Source: Alicyclobacillus hesperidum (lineage in GTDB: Bacteria; Bacillota; Bacilli; Alicyclobacillales; Alicyclobacillaceae). From it: a stretch of 62,751 nt of DNA. Below are positions 1 through 8,211 of this stretch, one piece after another. Location: positions 1 through 62,751 of the forward strand of contig NZ_FNOJ01000017.1 of assembly GCF_900107035.1 (NCBI RefSeq), in the 5' to 3' direction. The position numbers were made by a program, and so were the translations under genes. The notes beneath the pieces were generated by a model that was not told where the DNA came from, did not search any database, and worked only from the letters and a program-made list of their open reading frames with translations. Numbering within the stretch: position 1 is the stretch's first letter; the number at the start of each line of letters is the position of its first letter.

Positions 1-351
1 CTATGACCTCTGCTGACCCCTGCCTGTTCAGCGTCACCTCTCGATGACGGTTACTAGCCTTGCTAGCGCGCAGACAGGTCTCCCCAGATAAGAACGGACT
101 CTTTCCCCTCACGTACCTGCCGCAGTTTACTGCCGTAGCTCTTGGCGACTTAGGACTTCGTTGTGTGTAGGCAACTCGTCCAACTATGACAGCCTCAAAT
201 GCGATTCGTGTACCTCAGGTCGAGGGTTTGCCTCCAGCTTCCTTCAGATTCCACCTCACGGTGGACACCCTTGCTCTTGGCTAACGGTAGGTATGTCGCC
301 AACCCCCGTTCGGGACTTACACCCTAAAGATTCCGCCCATGCTGGGCGTAC
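1..351 (-). mobile_element. Group II intron, 5' ribozyme portion (cut by window edge)
   Basis: Read on the minus strand, the segment begins at about 351 with GTACGCCCAGCATGGGC and then GGGTGTAAGTCCC. This resembles the conserved 5' start (GUGYG) and early domain I of bacterial group II introns. The region up to the window edge is rich in short hairpins and has no convincing gene, as expected for domains I-III before the maturase gene in domain IV. It follows directly after a terminator hairpin and its short T tract, the insertion habit of class C introns. The maturase gene would lie to the left, outside the window. The class assignment is inference. Confidence 0.75.
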
Positions 352-352
352 G

Positions 353-385
353 ACAAACAGCGCCGGATGAACTTCGTCCGGCGCT
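353..385 (-). terminator. Rho-independent terminator used as intron insertion site
   Basis: A 9-bp perfect stem (AGCGCCGGA / TCCGGCGCT) with a short loop lies 17 bases past the stop codon of the binding-protein gene on the minus strand. It is followed by TTTGTC and then the intron. It probably terminates the binding-protein gene; the intron interrupts the T tract. Confidence 0.75.
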
Positions 386-401
386 GCTTTGATCTGGCGA
401 C

Positions 402-2060
402 TTAACCAATGGGCTTGAGATGATCCATGACAATGGCTGCCGACTGATAATTGTACGGCGATGGATCAATCCAGAGATTGCTTTGTGTGGACCAGCCCGT
501 GAATTGTGCATCGTTGTACTCGTACCACAACGCACCGTTGAGAAGTGGAATAACCGGCAGTTGCTCGGCGGCAATCTTCTCAATCTTGTAGATATCATTC
601 TTCTGTTGCGTGACGTTTGTCGTCTTGGAGAAGTCCGACAGGGCCGCATCGACCGTCGCGTTCTTGTACCCCTCGATATTAAACGAGCCGTTCGAGTCCA
701 GCATGTCGTAATACAAGGTGTATGGCGTTGGGCCGACATTCGTCCAGGAAATGGCGAGATCGTAGGTTGGCTTCTGCCCTGCGCCAGGATCGATCTGGTT
801 GTAGTATGCCGAATACTGTTCCTGTTGGACGTTGACATTGATACCAATCTTCTGAAGATCTTGTTTGATCAGCAACGCGTCTTCGTCCCAATCGCTCCAA
901 CCGGCGACAACCAAGAGATTAAACGACAACTCTTTGCCGTTTTTCGCGAAAATGCCGTTCTTGTCCTTTTTAAAACCGGCCGCAGTCAACAGCTTAACCG
1001 CCTTCGCATCGCTCTGTGTGAATGTCTTGTCGGTGGCTGGCAATTTCGGATCAAGCCAAGTCTTCTGCGGCGGCAATACGAGGCCATTGGGAGATGCGAC
1101 GCTTTCGTATCCCGTTTCTCCTTTTACGGATAGCTGTGTCCGATTGATAGCCGCGCTGATGGCCTCGCGCACAGGGAGTTGTGCCAATAGCGGGTTGTTC
1201 AAATTCGGGTACAGTTCTACTGGATTGTTGGGCGGAAAGTAGTAGTGATTGTGTTTCGGATTTGCCGCCACAAACGTCTTCTGAATGTCCGGGATGTTGA
1301 TACCTGCGTACTGGATTTGCCCGCTGGCTAGAGCGAGATCGGCAGCTTGGTTGGTCGCGTACGCTGGATAGCTCAAAATTTGAACCTTCGGAGCCCCGTT
1401 GTAATAGCTTGGGTTGGCTTCGTATTTGACGTCTTGCGTCGAGAAGGACATCAACTTGAACGGGCCTGTACCGATTGCCTTATCATGCGTGATTTTGGCT
1501 TTGGCGGGGTCTCCAAGGTTCGCCCATTCGTGTTGAGGTACGATATATGTACCGCCAAGCACGTATTGCTCTGCAAATGGAATATTGGGTTGCCTAAACT
1601 GGAAGATGACTTTGTAGTTTCCTTCCGCTTTCACGCTGGACAACTGTTGCCAGATGCCATTGGTATCAGCGTCAGGGTACTTCTTCAACTCATTGAATGT
1701 GAAGACCACATCCTGTGCGGTGAACGGCTTTCCGTCCGTCCACTTCGCCTTCGTTTGCAAGTTGACGGTCAATGTCTTGTTGTCGTTGCTAAACGTGAAA
1801 CTTTTGCCGAGCAAGTCAAACTGCTTGCCAGTGGTATTGTCGAAATAGAAAAGGGTTTCGTAAATATTGCCCAAAGTACCGGAAACGCTGTTGGTGCCGG
1901 CAAACGGATTGAAATTGTCCTGCCAGGTAGCCAACACATTTGGCACGACTGTCAACGTGGTTGGTGCAGATGCTGCAGAAGCCGTCGTAGCAAGTCCCGA
2001 GAGAGCGATCAGCGCCGCCGCAGGCGCTGTTAATGCGACTGCCCATGCCTTTTTAAACAT
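402..2060 (-). CDS. ABC transporter substrate-binding protein, family 5 (oligopeptide/oligosaccharide type)
   Basis: A 552-residue secreted protein of the SBP_bac_5 class, the extracellular receptor of peptide, nickel or oligosaccharide ABC importers. An N-terminal signal peptide (about residues 1-29, ending near ASA) is visible. Family signatures include WTDGKPFTAQDVVFTF near residue 107 and a later GTGPFKL. The length is normal for the family. The signal has no lipobox cysteine, unusual for a Gram-positive receptor, so it may be held at the surface another way or released. No permease or ATPase gene is adjacent in the window. The ATG is preceded by AGGGGGA. A promoter overlapped by an operator lies upstream, and the neighbouring LacI regulator and aldo/keto reductase suggest a carbohydrate ligand, which is inference. 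Confidence 0.88.
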   Translation of the reverse strand: MFKKAWAVALTAPAAALIALSGLATTASAASAPTTLTVVPNVLATWQDNFNPFAGTNSVSGTLGNIYETLFYFDNTTGKQFDLLGKSFTFSNDNKTLTVNLQTKAKWTDGKPFTAQDVVFTFNELKKYPDADTNGIWQQLSSVKAEGNYKVIFQFRQPNIPFAEQYVLGGTYIVPQHEWANLGDPAKAKITHDKAIGTGPFKLMSFSTQDVKYEANPSYYNGAPKVQILSYPAYATNQAADLALASGQIQYAGINIPDIQKTFVAANPKHNHYYFPPNNPVELYPNLNNPLLAQLPVREAISAAINRTQLSVKGETGYESVASPNGLVLPPQKTWLDPKLPATDKTFTQSDAKAVKLLTAAGFKKDKNGIFAKNGKELSFNLLVVAGWSDWDEDALLIKQDLQKIGINVNVQQEQYSAYYNQIDPGAGQKPTYDLAISWTNVGPTPYTLYYDMLDSNGSFNIEGYKNATVDAALSDFSKTTNVTQQKNDIYKIEKIAAEQLPVIPLLNGALWYEYNDAQFTGWSTQSNLWIDPSPYNYQSAAIVMDHLKPIG

Positions 2061-2178
2061 ATGAATCCCCCTACAATCTTTGTCGTAATTCAGTGATTTC
2101 TAGATAGCTACAATAGAAACCGATTTCGAATTATCTGCCAACTACCCCCTCCTGTTGGATAAGATTTCTGACGACAAC

Positions 2179-2208
2179 ATCTTAGCACTTGTCCTAAAAC
2201 GCTTTCAA
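2179..2208 (-). promoter_or_regulatory. Promoter with cre/LacI-like operator over the -35 box
   Basis: On the minus strand TTGAAA (2203-2208) and TAAGAT (2179-2184) are 18 bases apart. The operator-like TGAAAGCGTTTTAG (2194-2207) covers the -35 box, so binding there would block the promoter of the substrate-binding protein gene. It matches the cre consensus at about 12 of 14 positions. The same element recurs in front of four other genes in the window. Confidence 0.5.
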
Positions 2209-2327
2209 TATGCCGACAAAAGAAAATTTTCAAATGACAAATAGGGATTTTGAACGGAATCTTGATATTCCCGTCTCTCTCTAAACATGATTAGATCAGT
2301 AGAAAGACGGGAATGACTCGAAAGCGA

Positions 2328-3386
2328 TTACGCCCTGTGGAGGCTTGTCGAAAGTTGCGGAGTTGAACCAATACCAATTCTTTTGACACTCGAACGCACC
2401 ACCAATTCGATAGGAACCGTCAACACAGCCGGAGGTTTGTTCGGGTTCTGCATGAGCTCAAGTAACTCGTGCCCTGCCATGCGGCCCATTTCCTCTTTAT
2501 TCTGACGAATGGTGGTCAAGGCAGGTGTGACATATGCGGCAAGCTGGACATCGTCAAAGCCAATTAAAGAAACGTCGTCCCCAGGCGTCAACCCCGCCTC
2601 GCGCAGAGCGCGCATTGCGCCAATGGCCATCATATCCGAAGCGAAAAAAACCGCCGTTGGCATTTCCGGCAAGGCGAGCATTCTCTGCATGGCTTCATAG
2701 CCCGATTCTTCGGTAAAGTCCCCCTCCAAGACCCATTCTGCACGAAATGGAAGACCGAGTTCCTGCATCGCTTGATGATACCCCAGAGTCCGGTCATGTC
2801 CAGGTTTTGTCCCCGTTCTGTCGCCGACGAAACCGATGTAACGATGCCCCAGTTCGGCGAGGTGGCTTACAGCCACGCGGGCGCCTCCAATATTGTCGGA
2901 CACCAGATAGCTGGCACGCGAGCCTAAAAGGTCGAGATCGACCGAAATGATGGGAATACGGCTGCGAGAAAGCGAGGTCAGCCCTGGCGATGTGCGGGGT
3001 ACGCCGAGCAAAAATAACCCATCCACATCGCGGTGGCGCGCCCGGGCCTCAAACCCTTGTGGCGTTTTCGATCCGTTGGTGGGCGAGAAAAAGAGCACAT
3101 CGTAACCGCTTGCACCCACGACGTCCTGAAAACTGGCAATGATATCGTGCAAGAACGGATGGCGAAAACCCATTCCCGACTCATCTTGAAAGAAAACACC
3201 GATGGACATCGATCTGCGCGTGACCAGACCGCGTGCGGCCGCACTCGGCTGATAGCCGAGTTCATTTGTGATGCGTTGCACTTTTTCGCGCGTCTTGGCA
3301 CTGACATCGGGATATCCATTTAAAACCTTGGAGACAGTCGTAGCCGATACGCCAGCTCGCCTCGCAATATCATAGATAGTGGTCAT
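2328..3386 (-). CDS. LacI-family transcriptional regulator
   Basis: A DNA-binding regulator of about 352 residues. The helix-turn-helix is at the N-terminus (TIYDIARRAGVSATTVSKVLNG), with the hinge helix following within the first 60 residues. The periplasmic-binding-protein-like sensor domain follows, including the usual FVGDRTG and GFDDVQLAAY segments. I chose the ATG at 3386 because it puts the helix-turn-helix at the very N-terminus and is preceded by AAAGGAAG; the frame stays open further upstream but without a fitting start. It probably senses a sugar or sugar derivative and controls the flanking binding-protein gene and the divergent aldo/keto reductase. A symmetric operator-like site lies in its own leader. 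Confidence 0.9.
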   Translation of the reverse strand: MTTIYDIARRAGVSATTVSKVLNGYPDVSAKTREKVQRITNELGYQPSAAARGLVTRRSMSIGVFFQDESGMGFRHPFLHDIIASFQDVVGASGYDVLFFSPTNGSKTPQGFEARARHRDVDGLFLLGVPRTSPGLTSLSRSRIPIISVDLDLLGSRASYLVSDNIGGARVAVSHLAELGHRYIGFVGDRTGTKPGHDRTLGYHQAMQELGLPFRAEWVLEGDFTEESGYEAMQRMLALPEMPTAVFFASDMMAIGAMRALREAGLTPGDDVSLIGFDDVQLAAYVTPALTTIRQNKEEMGRMAGHELLELMQNPNKPPAVLTVPIELVVRSSVKRIGIGSTPQLSTSLHRA

Positions 3387-3509
3387 TGCAACAACTTCCT
3401 TTTTCTCTGTAGTGTCAATCACCCGGCCCCAGTTGTGCTTTGGCCCGTTGCGCAAATCAAGCTTTCTAAATGCCTGCCAGCATGATTCTCTGGCGCGCTC
3501 GAGCAACGG

Positions 3510-3525
3510 CCGAAATCGCTTTCGG
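3510..3525. promoter_or_regulatory. Symmetric LacI-family operator candidate
   Basis: CCGAAATCGCTTTCGG has 6-bp inverted arms (CCGAAA / TTTCGG) around TCGC. LacI-family operators commonly have this CGAAA...TTTCG symmetry. It lies about 125 bases upstream of the lacI-type start, consistent with autoregulation. Confidence 0.45.
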
Positions 3526-3634
3526 CACCTCTTATTCACATTGTATACCTTCGTGAATCGCAAGCAAATCCCTTTTCATGAGATGCTATTTTTGAGGAAA
3601 TTTCGTGCTTTCCAATTTTCTTGCCGATTCGTAT

Positions 3635-3663
3635 TTGAAAGCGTTACCCGAACGTGCTATTGA
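3635..3663 (+). promoter_or_regulatory. Promoter with cre-like operator ahead of the aldo/keto reductase
   Basis: TTGAAA (3635-3640), a 17-base spacer and TATTGA (3658-3663). The cre-like TGAAAGCGTTACCC (3636-3649, 13 of 14 to consensus) overlaps the -35 box, the same arrangement as at 2179-2208. Apart from this and the palindrome at 3510, the 313-base gap between the two divergent genes shows nothing else. Confidence 0.5.
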
Positions 3664-3699
3664 TAGACATGATATCACGATGCGAAAGAGGTGTCTTGT

Positions 3700-4677
3700 G
3701 TGGAATTTACCAAGCTTGGCCGAACTGGGCTGATGGTTAGCCGACTGTGCCTTGGCACAATGAACTTCGGACCCGAAACCGATGAAAAAGACGCATTTCG
3801 CATTATGGACGCAGCACTCGACGCTGGGATCAACTTTTTCGATACTGCGAACGTGTACGGTGGCGAAGGTCACCGTGGCCGGACAGAGGAAATTATCGGC
3901 CGTTGGTTCGCACAAGGAGGAGGGCGCCGCGAACGGGTCGTGCTTGCGACCAAGGTTTACAACATTATGGAAGATCCACTCGATGGACCGAATGAGGGAC
4001 GCGGCCTTTCGGCATACAAAATTCGTCGACACCTCGAGGGCTCCTTGCGGCGCCTGCAGACCGATCATATCGAGCTGTATCAAATGCACCACGTCGATTT
4101 GCGTGTCACCTGGGACGAACTCTGGGGTGCCTTCGAAGTTGCCGTTTACCAAGGCAAAATTGGTTATGTAGGTGCGAGTAACTTTGCCGGATGGCATTTG
4201 GCTGTCGCGCAAGCTGCCGCAAAACAGCGCAACTTCCTCGGACTCGTCTCGGAACAACATAAATACCACTTGCTGTGTCGTGAGCCAGAACTGGAAGTGT
4301 TGCCGAGTGCACAGGCACACGGCATCGGCGTCATTCCTTGGAGCCCACTGGGGGGCGGTTTGCTCGGGCGCAATGCTTTGAATCGCACCGGATCGCGCAG
4401 TGCGCGCGCACATGCAGAAGTTGAGAAACACCGAGCCCAATTGGAAGCGTTCAAGCAACTGGCCGACGAACTCGGTGAGCCTCAAGATGTGATTGCGCTC
4501 GCCTGGCTTCTCGCCAATCCAGCCGTCACGGCGCCCATCATTGGACCGCGGACCATACAGCAGCTTGAGGACTCGCTTCGCGCCGTCGAAGTCAAGCTGA
4601 CCGACGACGTAATGGAACGCCTGCAGGAAATCTTCCCCGGCCCGGGCAAACCTGCGCCCGAAGCCTATGCCTGGTAA
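3700..4677 (+). CDS. Aldo/keto reductase
   Basis: A cytoplasmic NADPH-dependent oxidoreductase of about 325 residues with a TIM-barrel fold. The N-terminus KLGRTGLMVSRLCLGTMNFG is typical. The catalytic tetrad can be placed: Asp and Tyr in FFDTANVYG, Lys in LATKVYN, and His in YQMHHVD. The C-terminal nucleotide-binding part (PIIGPRTIQQLEDSL) is present. I preferred GTG at 3700, because AAAGAGGTG lies at the right distance, over an in-frame GTG nine bases upstream. It is divergent from the LacI-type regulator and has a cre-like promoter, so sugar or aldehyde reduction linked to that regulon is likely. The natural substrate cannot be read from sequence. Confidence 0.9.
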   Translation: MEFTKLGRTGLMVSRLCLGTMNFGPETDEKDAFRIMDAALDAGINFFDTANVYGGEGHRGRTEEIIGRWFAQGGGRRERVVLATKVYNIMEDPLDGPNEGRGLSAYKIRRHLEGSLRRLQTDHIELYQMHHVDLRVTWDELWGAFEVAVYQGKIGYVGASNFAGWHLAVAQAAAKQRNFLGLVSEQHKYHLLCREPELEVLPSAQAHGIGVIPWSPLGGGLLGRNALNRTGSRSARAHAEVEKHRAQLEAFKQLADELGEPQDVIALAWLLANPAVTAPIIGPRTIQQLEDSLRAVEVKLTDDVMERLQEIFPGPGKPAPEAYAW

Positions 4678-4690
4678 GTGAATTGACCAA

Positions 4691-4721
4691 TCGGCGCCGG
4701 GTGCGTATCTCCCGGCGCCGA
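4691..4721. terminator. Shared hairpin between convergent genes
   Basis: An 11-bp perfect stem (TCGGCGCCGGG / CCCGGCGCCGA) with a 9-base loop sits between the convergent aldo/keto reductase and SGNH genes. No T run follows on either side, so termination is likely but not certain. Confidence 0.5.
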
Positions 4722-4737
4722 TAACCATTCATGATGC

Positions 4738-5385
4738 CTAGCATTGCGCGCCAATTTCGCGCAAAAATGCCCTGGCAATGACCATGTGCCCATTGATGTA
4801 TGGATGGACGCGATCTCCAGACCAGCTCCATGTGTTCAGATGTTGCAGGCGCTCATCGAATTCGACCTGCACGTCGATGAACGTCGCGCCGGTCTCATCA
4901 GCAACCGTTTTCATCGCATCCGCGTATGCGTCCACCATGGCACGCATCGGATCGCTGCGGTTGGGCTCGAGGAAAAATGGACTTAACAAAAACATCTCCT
5001 TAACGCGCGGGAGCGTCTTCGCCACAAGTGAACGCAATGTCTCTCGGTAGCGATCCAAGCTGATATGGTTCTCGTACAATAGACGCGCGTCAAACTGCCG
5101 CCAAACATCGTTGACGCCTATCATCACCGACACGTAGTCAGGGCGTTGATCGATCACGTCGCGCTGCCAGCGCTCTTGCAAGTCGACCACGGTGTTGCCA
5201 CTCGTCCCGACGTTGACGACACGTATCGGCCGGTCTGGATATAGTGCCTGTAGCATACCGTCGACAAACGCAACATAGCCAAAACCAAGCCCTCCGCGGG
5301 GTGCTTCGCCAATCGGTTGCTGGCGGCCACAGTCAGTGATGGAATCGCCAATCATCACGAGTTTGCTGTTTGCTTCTAAGCGCAT
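4738..5385 (-). CDS. SGNH/GDSL-type hydrolase (esterase)
   Basis: A 215-residue serine esterase of the SGNH superfamily. Block I GDSITDCG carries the catalytic Ser (about residue 15). Block II Gly is in NVGTSGNT, block III is GVND (about 90-93), and block V DRVHP gives the Asp and His of the triad (about 191-194). There is no signal peptide, so it probably works in the cytoplasm, for instance on acetylated sugars. The ATG at 5385 is about 10 bases past GGAGG. Longer in-frame extensions exist but run into the next gene region and lack homology-like features. It stands alone, with a 23-base gap to the RnfD-like gene downstream. Confidence 0.85.
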   Translation of the reverse strand: MRLEANSKLVMIGDSITDCGRQQPIGEAPRGGLGFGYVAFVDGMLQALYPDRPIRVVNVGTSGNTVVDLQERWQRDVIDQRPDYVSVMIGVNDVWRQFDARLLYENHISLDRYRETLRSLVAKTLPRVKEMFLLSPFFLEPNRSDPMRAMVDAYADAMKTVADETGATFIDVQVEFDERLQHLNTWSWSGDRVHPYINGHMVIARAFLREIGAQC

Positions 5386-5408
5386 CCCATATTCGCCTCC
5401 GTTTCTAC

Positions 5409-6236
5409 CTATCCTATCACACTTTTCTGACGCGTTATCCAAAGCTTCCACAGATTTGCCGAGAGGAGGCCGATGAATAAATACGAAAGGCCGCCAAACG
5501 TCAGATAGATGAGACCGCTGACGATGGCCGAGATGGCACCAAAGCCAATCTGATGCCGATAGCGCGCCGGTGAAGTGGGCGGGTCCGTCAACATAAAACA
5601 CGCTAGGAACAAGGCGGAGTTGATGATAGGGTTGCGAAACGCATCCGCGGCCAAGGTGACATGAAAAGCGCCTTCGAACGCAAAAAAGGCTAAATAGACT
5701 GCAAAAAAGGAGAAGAATTGCGGGAACTTGTTGACGCGTTGAACGATGGCGTAACCAACGACAAGCACGATCGCGGCGCTCCACGCTGGCATAGCGGACA
5801 AATCCCCCCACCAACTTTCGCTTGCGTGAAATCCCACAATCGCGGCAAGCAGGCCAACCGCCGCCGGGTTGAAGATGGGTTTGCGGCCAATCCTCAGCAC
5901 ATGCTTGGACGCGATGGCGATGGCCGTCGCCGCGATCACAACTGTAATCGGCGTGTCTGCGGCAAGCACCAGCCCGACGATCACGGCCGTCACCAGCCCA
6001 CCGTCAGACAAGCGAATGGGGTAGCGCTGCAACCAAAGCGCGATGGTGTCGCAGACAACAGCAGTGATGACCGCGACACAGACGTTGAAGATACCGTGCA
6101 GCGTTCCACTGTCGACGGTGCCAATGAACAATAACAGACACAACAGCGTAAGTACCAACCCTTTTGGCGTCCGCAAATAGCGCTTAAGACCTGTGCGTTG
6201 CCGCCGCTCTAGCGGTCCCGTTCGCGTGTCACTCAT
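5409..6236 (-). CDS. RnfD/NqrB-like membrane flavoprotein subunit
   Basis: An integral membrane protein of about 275 residues with roughly eight to ten hydrophobic segments. RnfD/NqrB-family landmarks are visible: KPIFNPAAVGLL, the WWGD segment, and CFMLTDPPTSP, matching the conserved TDPxTSP stretch. In Rnf and Nqr complexes this subunit carries flavin and passes electrons through the membrane. The ATG at 6236 has GGGAGGTG seven bases upstream and overlaps the end of the ApbE gene by 8 bp, so the two are translationally coupled. No RnfA, B, C, E or G partner is in the window. It probably forms a small flavin-based electron relay with the two upstream genes. Confidence 0.8.
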   Translation of the reverse strand: MSDTRTGPLERRQRTGLKRYLRTPKGLVLTLLCLLLFIGTVDSGTLHGIFNVCVAVITAVVCDTIALWLQRYPIRLSDGGLVTAVIVGLVLAADTPITVVIAATAIAIASKHVLRIGRKPIFNPAAVGLLAAIVGFHASESWWGDLSAMPAWSAAIVLVVGYAIVQRVNKFPQFFSFFAVYLAFFAFEGAFHVTLAADAFRNPIINSALFLACFMLTDPPTSPARYRHQIGFGAISAIVSGLIYLTFGGLSYLFIGLLSANLWKLWITRQKSVIG

Positions 6237-7146
6237 CGATGTACACCTCCCACTCGTCCGTGTAGCAAATTGATAAGTCTGGCATGATGAGCAACCCTTC
6301 GGCACCGCAATCGGTAAGCAGGGCTCGTCCCTCGTCGGGCTGCAGGAGCATGGCCGCCGTGGATAAAGCGTCCGCCATCATGGCATAGGGGGCAATCACA
6401 GTCGCACTTATCGGTGTCTTGCCCCCGCTCCTCGGCAACACAATGTGCGATGCGTCTGGTACAACAGGACTTCTTCGCTCGTAATCGCCCGATGTGCAGA
6501 CCGCGCGATTGGATATGGCTAATGTCGTCACCATGGCGTCAGGGATGCGCGGATGCCGAATCCCGACCCGCCACGGCTCGCCGCTCGGGCGAGCTCCGCC
6601 AGCGTAAATGTCGCCACCTGCATCGATCACAAATCCATCGAGTGCCTGCAGTTGCAAGGCGGCAAGATCGACGGCAAACCCCTTGGCGACAGCACCGAGA
6701 TCGATAACAACAGGTCTATGCAACGTGACCGTCTGGTGCTCGTCGTCCAACTCGATGTCCCGGTACGACGCGTCTTCCGACACAGATGAGCTTGCGATTG
6801 AACGACCGGACTGATAGTCGACCACAAAACCAAGCTGCTCCATGCGGCGGCCGACGGCGGGATCGAAGCGACCAGCGGTGATATCCGCGATTGTCAGCGC
6901 AAACCGCAGCGGGTGATACAATAAAGGCGACACCGCAACAGGTTCGCCGACGGACAGAAGCAACTGCCTCACTTCGCTGTCAGATCGAAACCGCGAACAA
7001 CTCGCTTCGACGTCATAAAACAGCGTGATTGCGTTGTCGATGCTCTGTCTGATGGCGGCTTCTGGGAGCGTTCGCGAAACCCCAGTGATGGCAACACGCG
7101 TGTCCATCGCGACGAACTCCTTTTGAACCAAGGCCGACCGCCCCAT
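6229..7146 (-). CDS. apbE: FAD:protein FMN transferase (ApbE family)
   Basis: A 305-residue flavin transferase. ApbE enzymes attach FMN covalently to a Thr or Ser in the target motif of FMN-binding and RnfD/RnfG-type proteins. Family segments seen are SCSRFRSDSE near the N-terminus, VIDLGAVAKGFAVDLA, VIDAGGDIYAGG, AVCTSGDYER and MMADALSTAAML (metal-binding Asp and Ser/Thr). There is no signal peptide or lipobox, so this copy looks cytoplasmic rather than exported, unlike many ApbE proteins. It lies 5 bases after the FMN-binding gene and overlaps the RnfD-like gene, so its targets are probably those two neighbours. Confidence 0.9.
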   Translation of the reverse strand: MGRSALVQKEFVAMDTRVAITGVSRTLPEAAIRQSIDNAITLFYDVEASCSRFRSDSEVRQLLLSVGEPVAVSPLLYHPLRFALTIADITAGRFDPAVGRRMEQLGFVVDYQSGRSIASSSVSEDASYRDIELDDEHQTVTLHRPVVIDLGAVAKGFAVDLAALQLQALDGFVIDAGGDIYAGGARPSGEPWRVGIRHPRIPDAMVTTLAISNRAVCTSGDYERRSPVVPDASHIVLPRSGGKTPISATVIAPYAMMADALSTAAMLLQPDEGRALLTDCGAEGLLIMPDLSICYTDEWEVYIDE

Positions 7147-7151
7147 TTACA

Positions 7152-7658
7152 TCACCCTTTGTCGTTAGGATTCTGGGCCTGACTTAGGGCCTGTTGGACA
7201 GCCATCGCGAACGCGTACGAACTGAGCGTAGCGCCAGAGACGAAGTCCACGTTGGCACTCTGCTTCGCAATCACTTCGTTTGGCAGCACGGGATCGATAT
7301 CGCTTTGCGGATAATGCGTGTCGCACTCGGTGATTTCCACCCGCACAATCTTGCCGTTCCGAATGGTCACCGCCACGTCGACCGTGCCTATTTGATCGGA
7401 TCCCGTGCCTTGATACGTACCATCTATGTACTTGGCCGATTTCACGGCGCTTGTTCCGCCGCTTCCGTTTGTCGTTGCATCGTTTGTGTTGTCCGTCGAA
7501 TCAGACTCGGCGCGTTGATGCGTTGTATTCGATCCGTTTGACACGCCGGCCACCGGTTGCTCTGCAAATGGTGCGGTGACGGCATAGCCCGCTACATACA
7601 TTGCGCCGAGCGCTACCGTGCACATGGCAATGAGCTGCTTGCTCATTTGCTTGGCCAT
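7152..7658 (-). CDS. Membrane-anchored FMN-binding domain protein
   Basis: A protein of about 168 residues. An N-terminal hydrophobic anchor (about 8-30) is followed by a Ser/Thr/Asn-rich, low-complexity linker (about 40-72) and a C-terminal FMN_bind domain. The motif VSGATLSS near the end is the S(T)GAT-type acceptor in which ApbE couples FMN to Thr. The domain would face outward and could take electrons from the membrane subunit. I used the ATG at 7658, which follows GGGGGCGGGTG; an ATG at 7679 is also possible. It is the first gene of the FMN_bind-apbE-rnfD-like operon. Confidence 0.85.
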   Translation of the reverse strand: MAKQMSKQLIAMCTVALGAMYVAGYAVTAPFAEQPVAGVSNGSNTTHQRAESDSTDNTNDATTNGSGGTSAVKSAKYIDGTYQGTGSDQIGTVDVAVTIRNGKIVRVEITECDTHYPQSDIDPVLPNEVIAKQSANVDFVSGATLSSYAFAMAVQQALSQAQNPNDKG

Positions 7659-7776
7659 CCACAACACCCGCCCCCACATGAATAAACCTGAACGATTTCA
7701 GTAAGCAGTATAGCCTGCCTAGATTGAAAAACGATTGGCGGTTTAACGACATGTAGGGAAATGCGTGCGACAAAGA

Positions 7777-7797
7777 GGCCGACCCCAAAGGTCGGCC
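7777..7797 (-). terminator. Terminator hairpin
   Basis: An 8-bp perfect stem (GGCCGACC / GGTCGGCC) with a 5-base loop and a short T-rich tail on the minus strand. It ends the small gene at 7815-8036. Confidence 0.6.
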
Positions 7798-7814
7798 CCC
7801 TCACCTGTTCCAGG

Positions 7815-8036
7815 TTATTCCTCGATGCCTTTTTCAGTCTCTTCGACGAAGCCAAGGACAGTGTAGAACTTGCCCTCAAAGCTCGACGCTTCCACATAGC
7901 CATTGTGCAACAGCCGATAGATGGCCGTGCGCGCCAAAGCGCCTCGATGGATGGTGGGAGCCCCTGCACTGCTGATGGAGCGCAGGACCCGATTTGTCCG
8001 GTTGTCGATGGTCAGAACCACGGTTGCCGTATTCAC
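7815..8036 (-). CDS. Small hypothetical protein, 73 residues
   Basis: I do not recognise the family. The protein is soluble and mixed alpha/beta in character (TATVVLTIDNRTNRVLRSI, then a region with YRLLHNGYVEAS), with an acidic tail. It has its own terminator just downstream. The reading frame is clean and bounded by two terminator hairpins, so it looks like a genuine single-gene unit. Its ribosome site is AGGTGAAGG, about 5 bases before ATG. Function unknown. Confidence 0.55.
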   Translation of the reverse strand: MNTATVVLTIDNRTNRVLRSISSAGAPTIHRGALARTAIYRLLHNGYVEASSFEGKFYTVLGFVEETEKGIEE

Positions 8037-8153
8037 GTTCCTTCACCTGCCTTCCTGCCATTTGTGCCCGCCCCATGGAAGCGAACACACCGTATACAAT
8101 GCGGCCTTGTCCCGGATTGTCATGGACAAAGCGCCGAACGGCGGCAAGAAGAC

Positions 8154-8197
8154 GCAAAACAGGGCGGCTCGCCACACGTGTTGGCCAGTCCGCCCTG
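8154..8197 (-). terminator. Terminator hairpin
   Basis: An 8-bp stem (CAGGGCGG / CCGCCCTG) enclosing a 22-base arm, followed on the minus strand by TTTT. It ends the small gene at 8212-8409. Confidence 0.65.
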
Positions 8198-8211
8198 TGT
8201 TCAGACAATCC

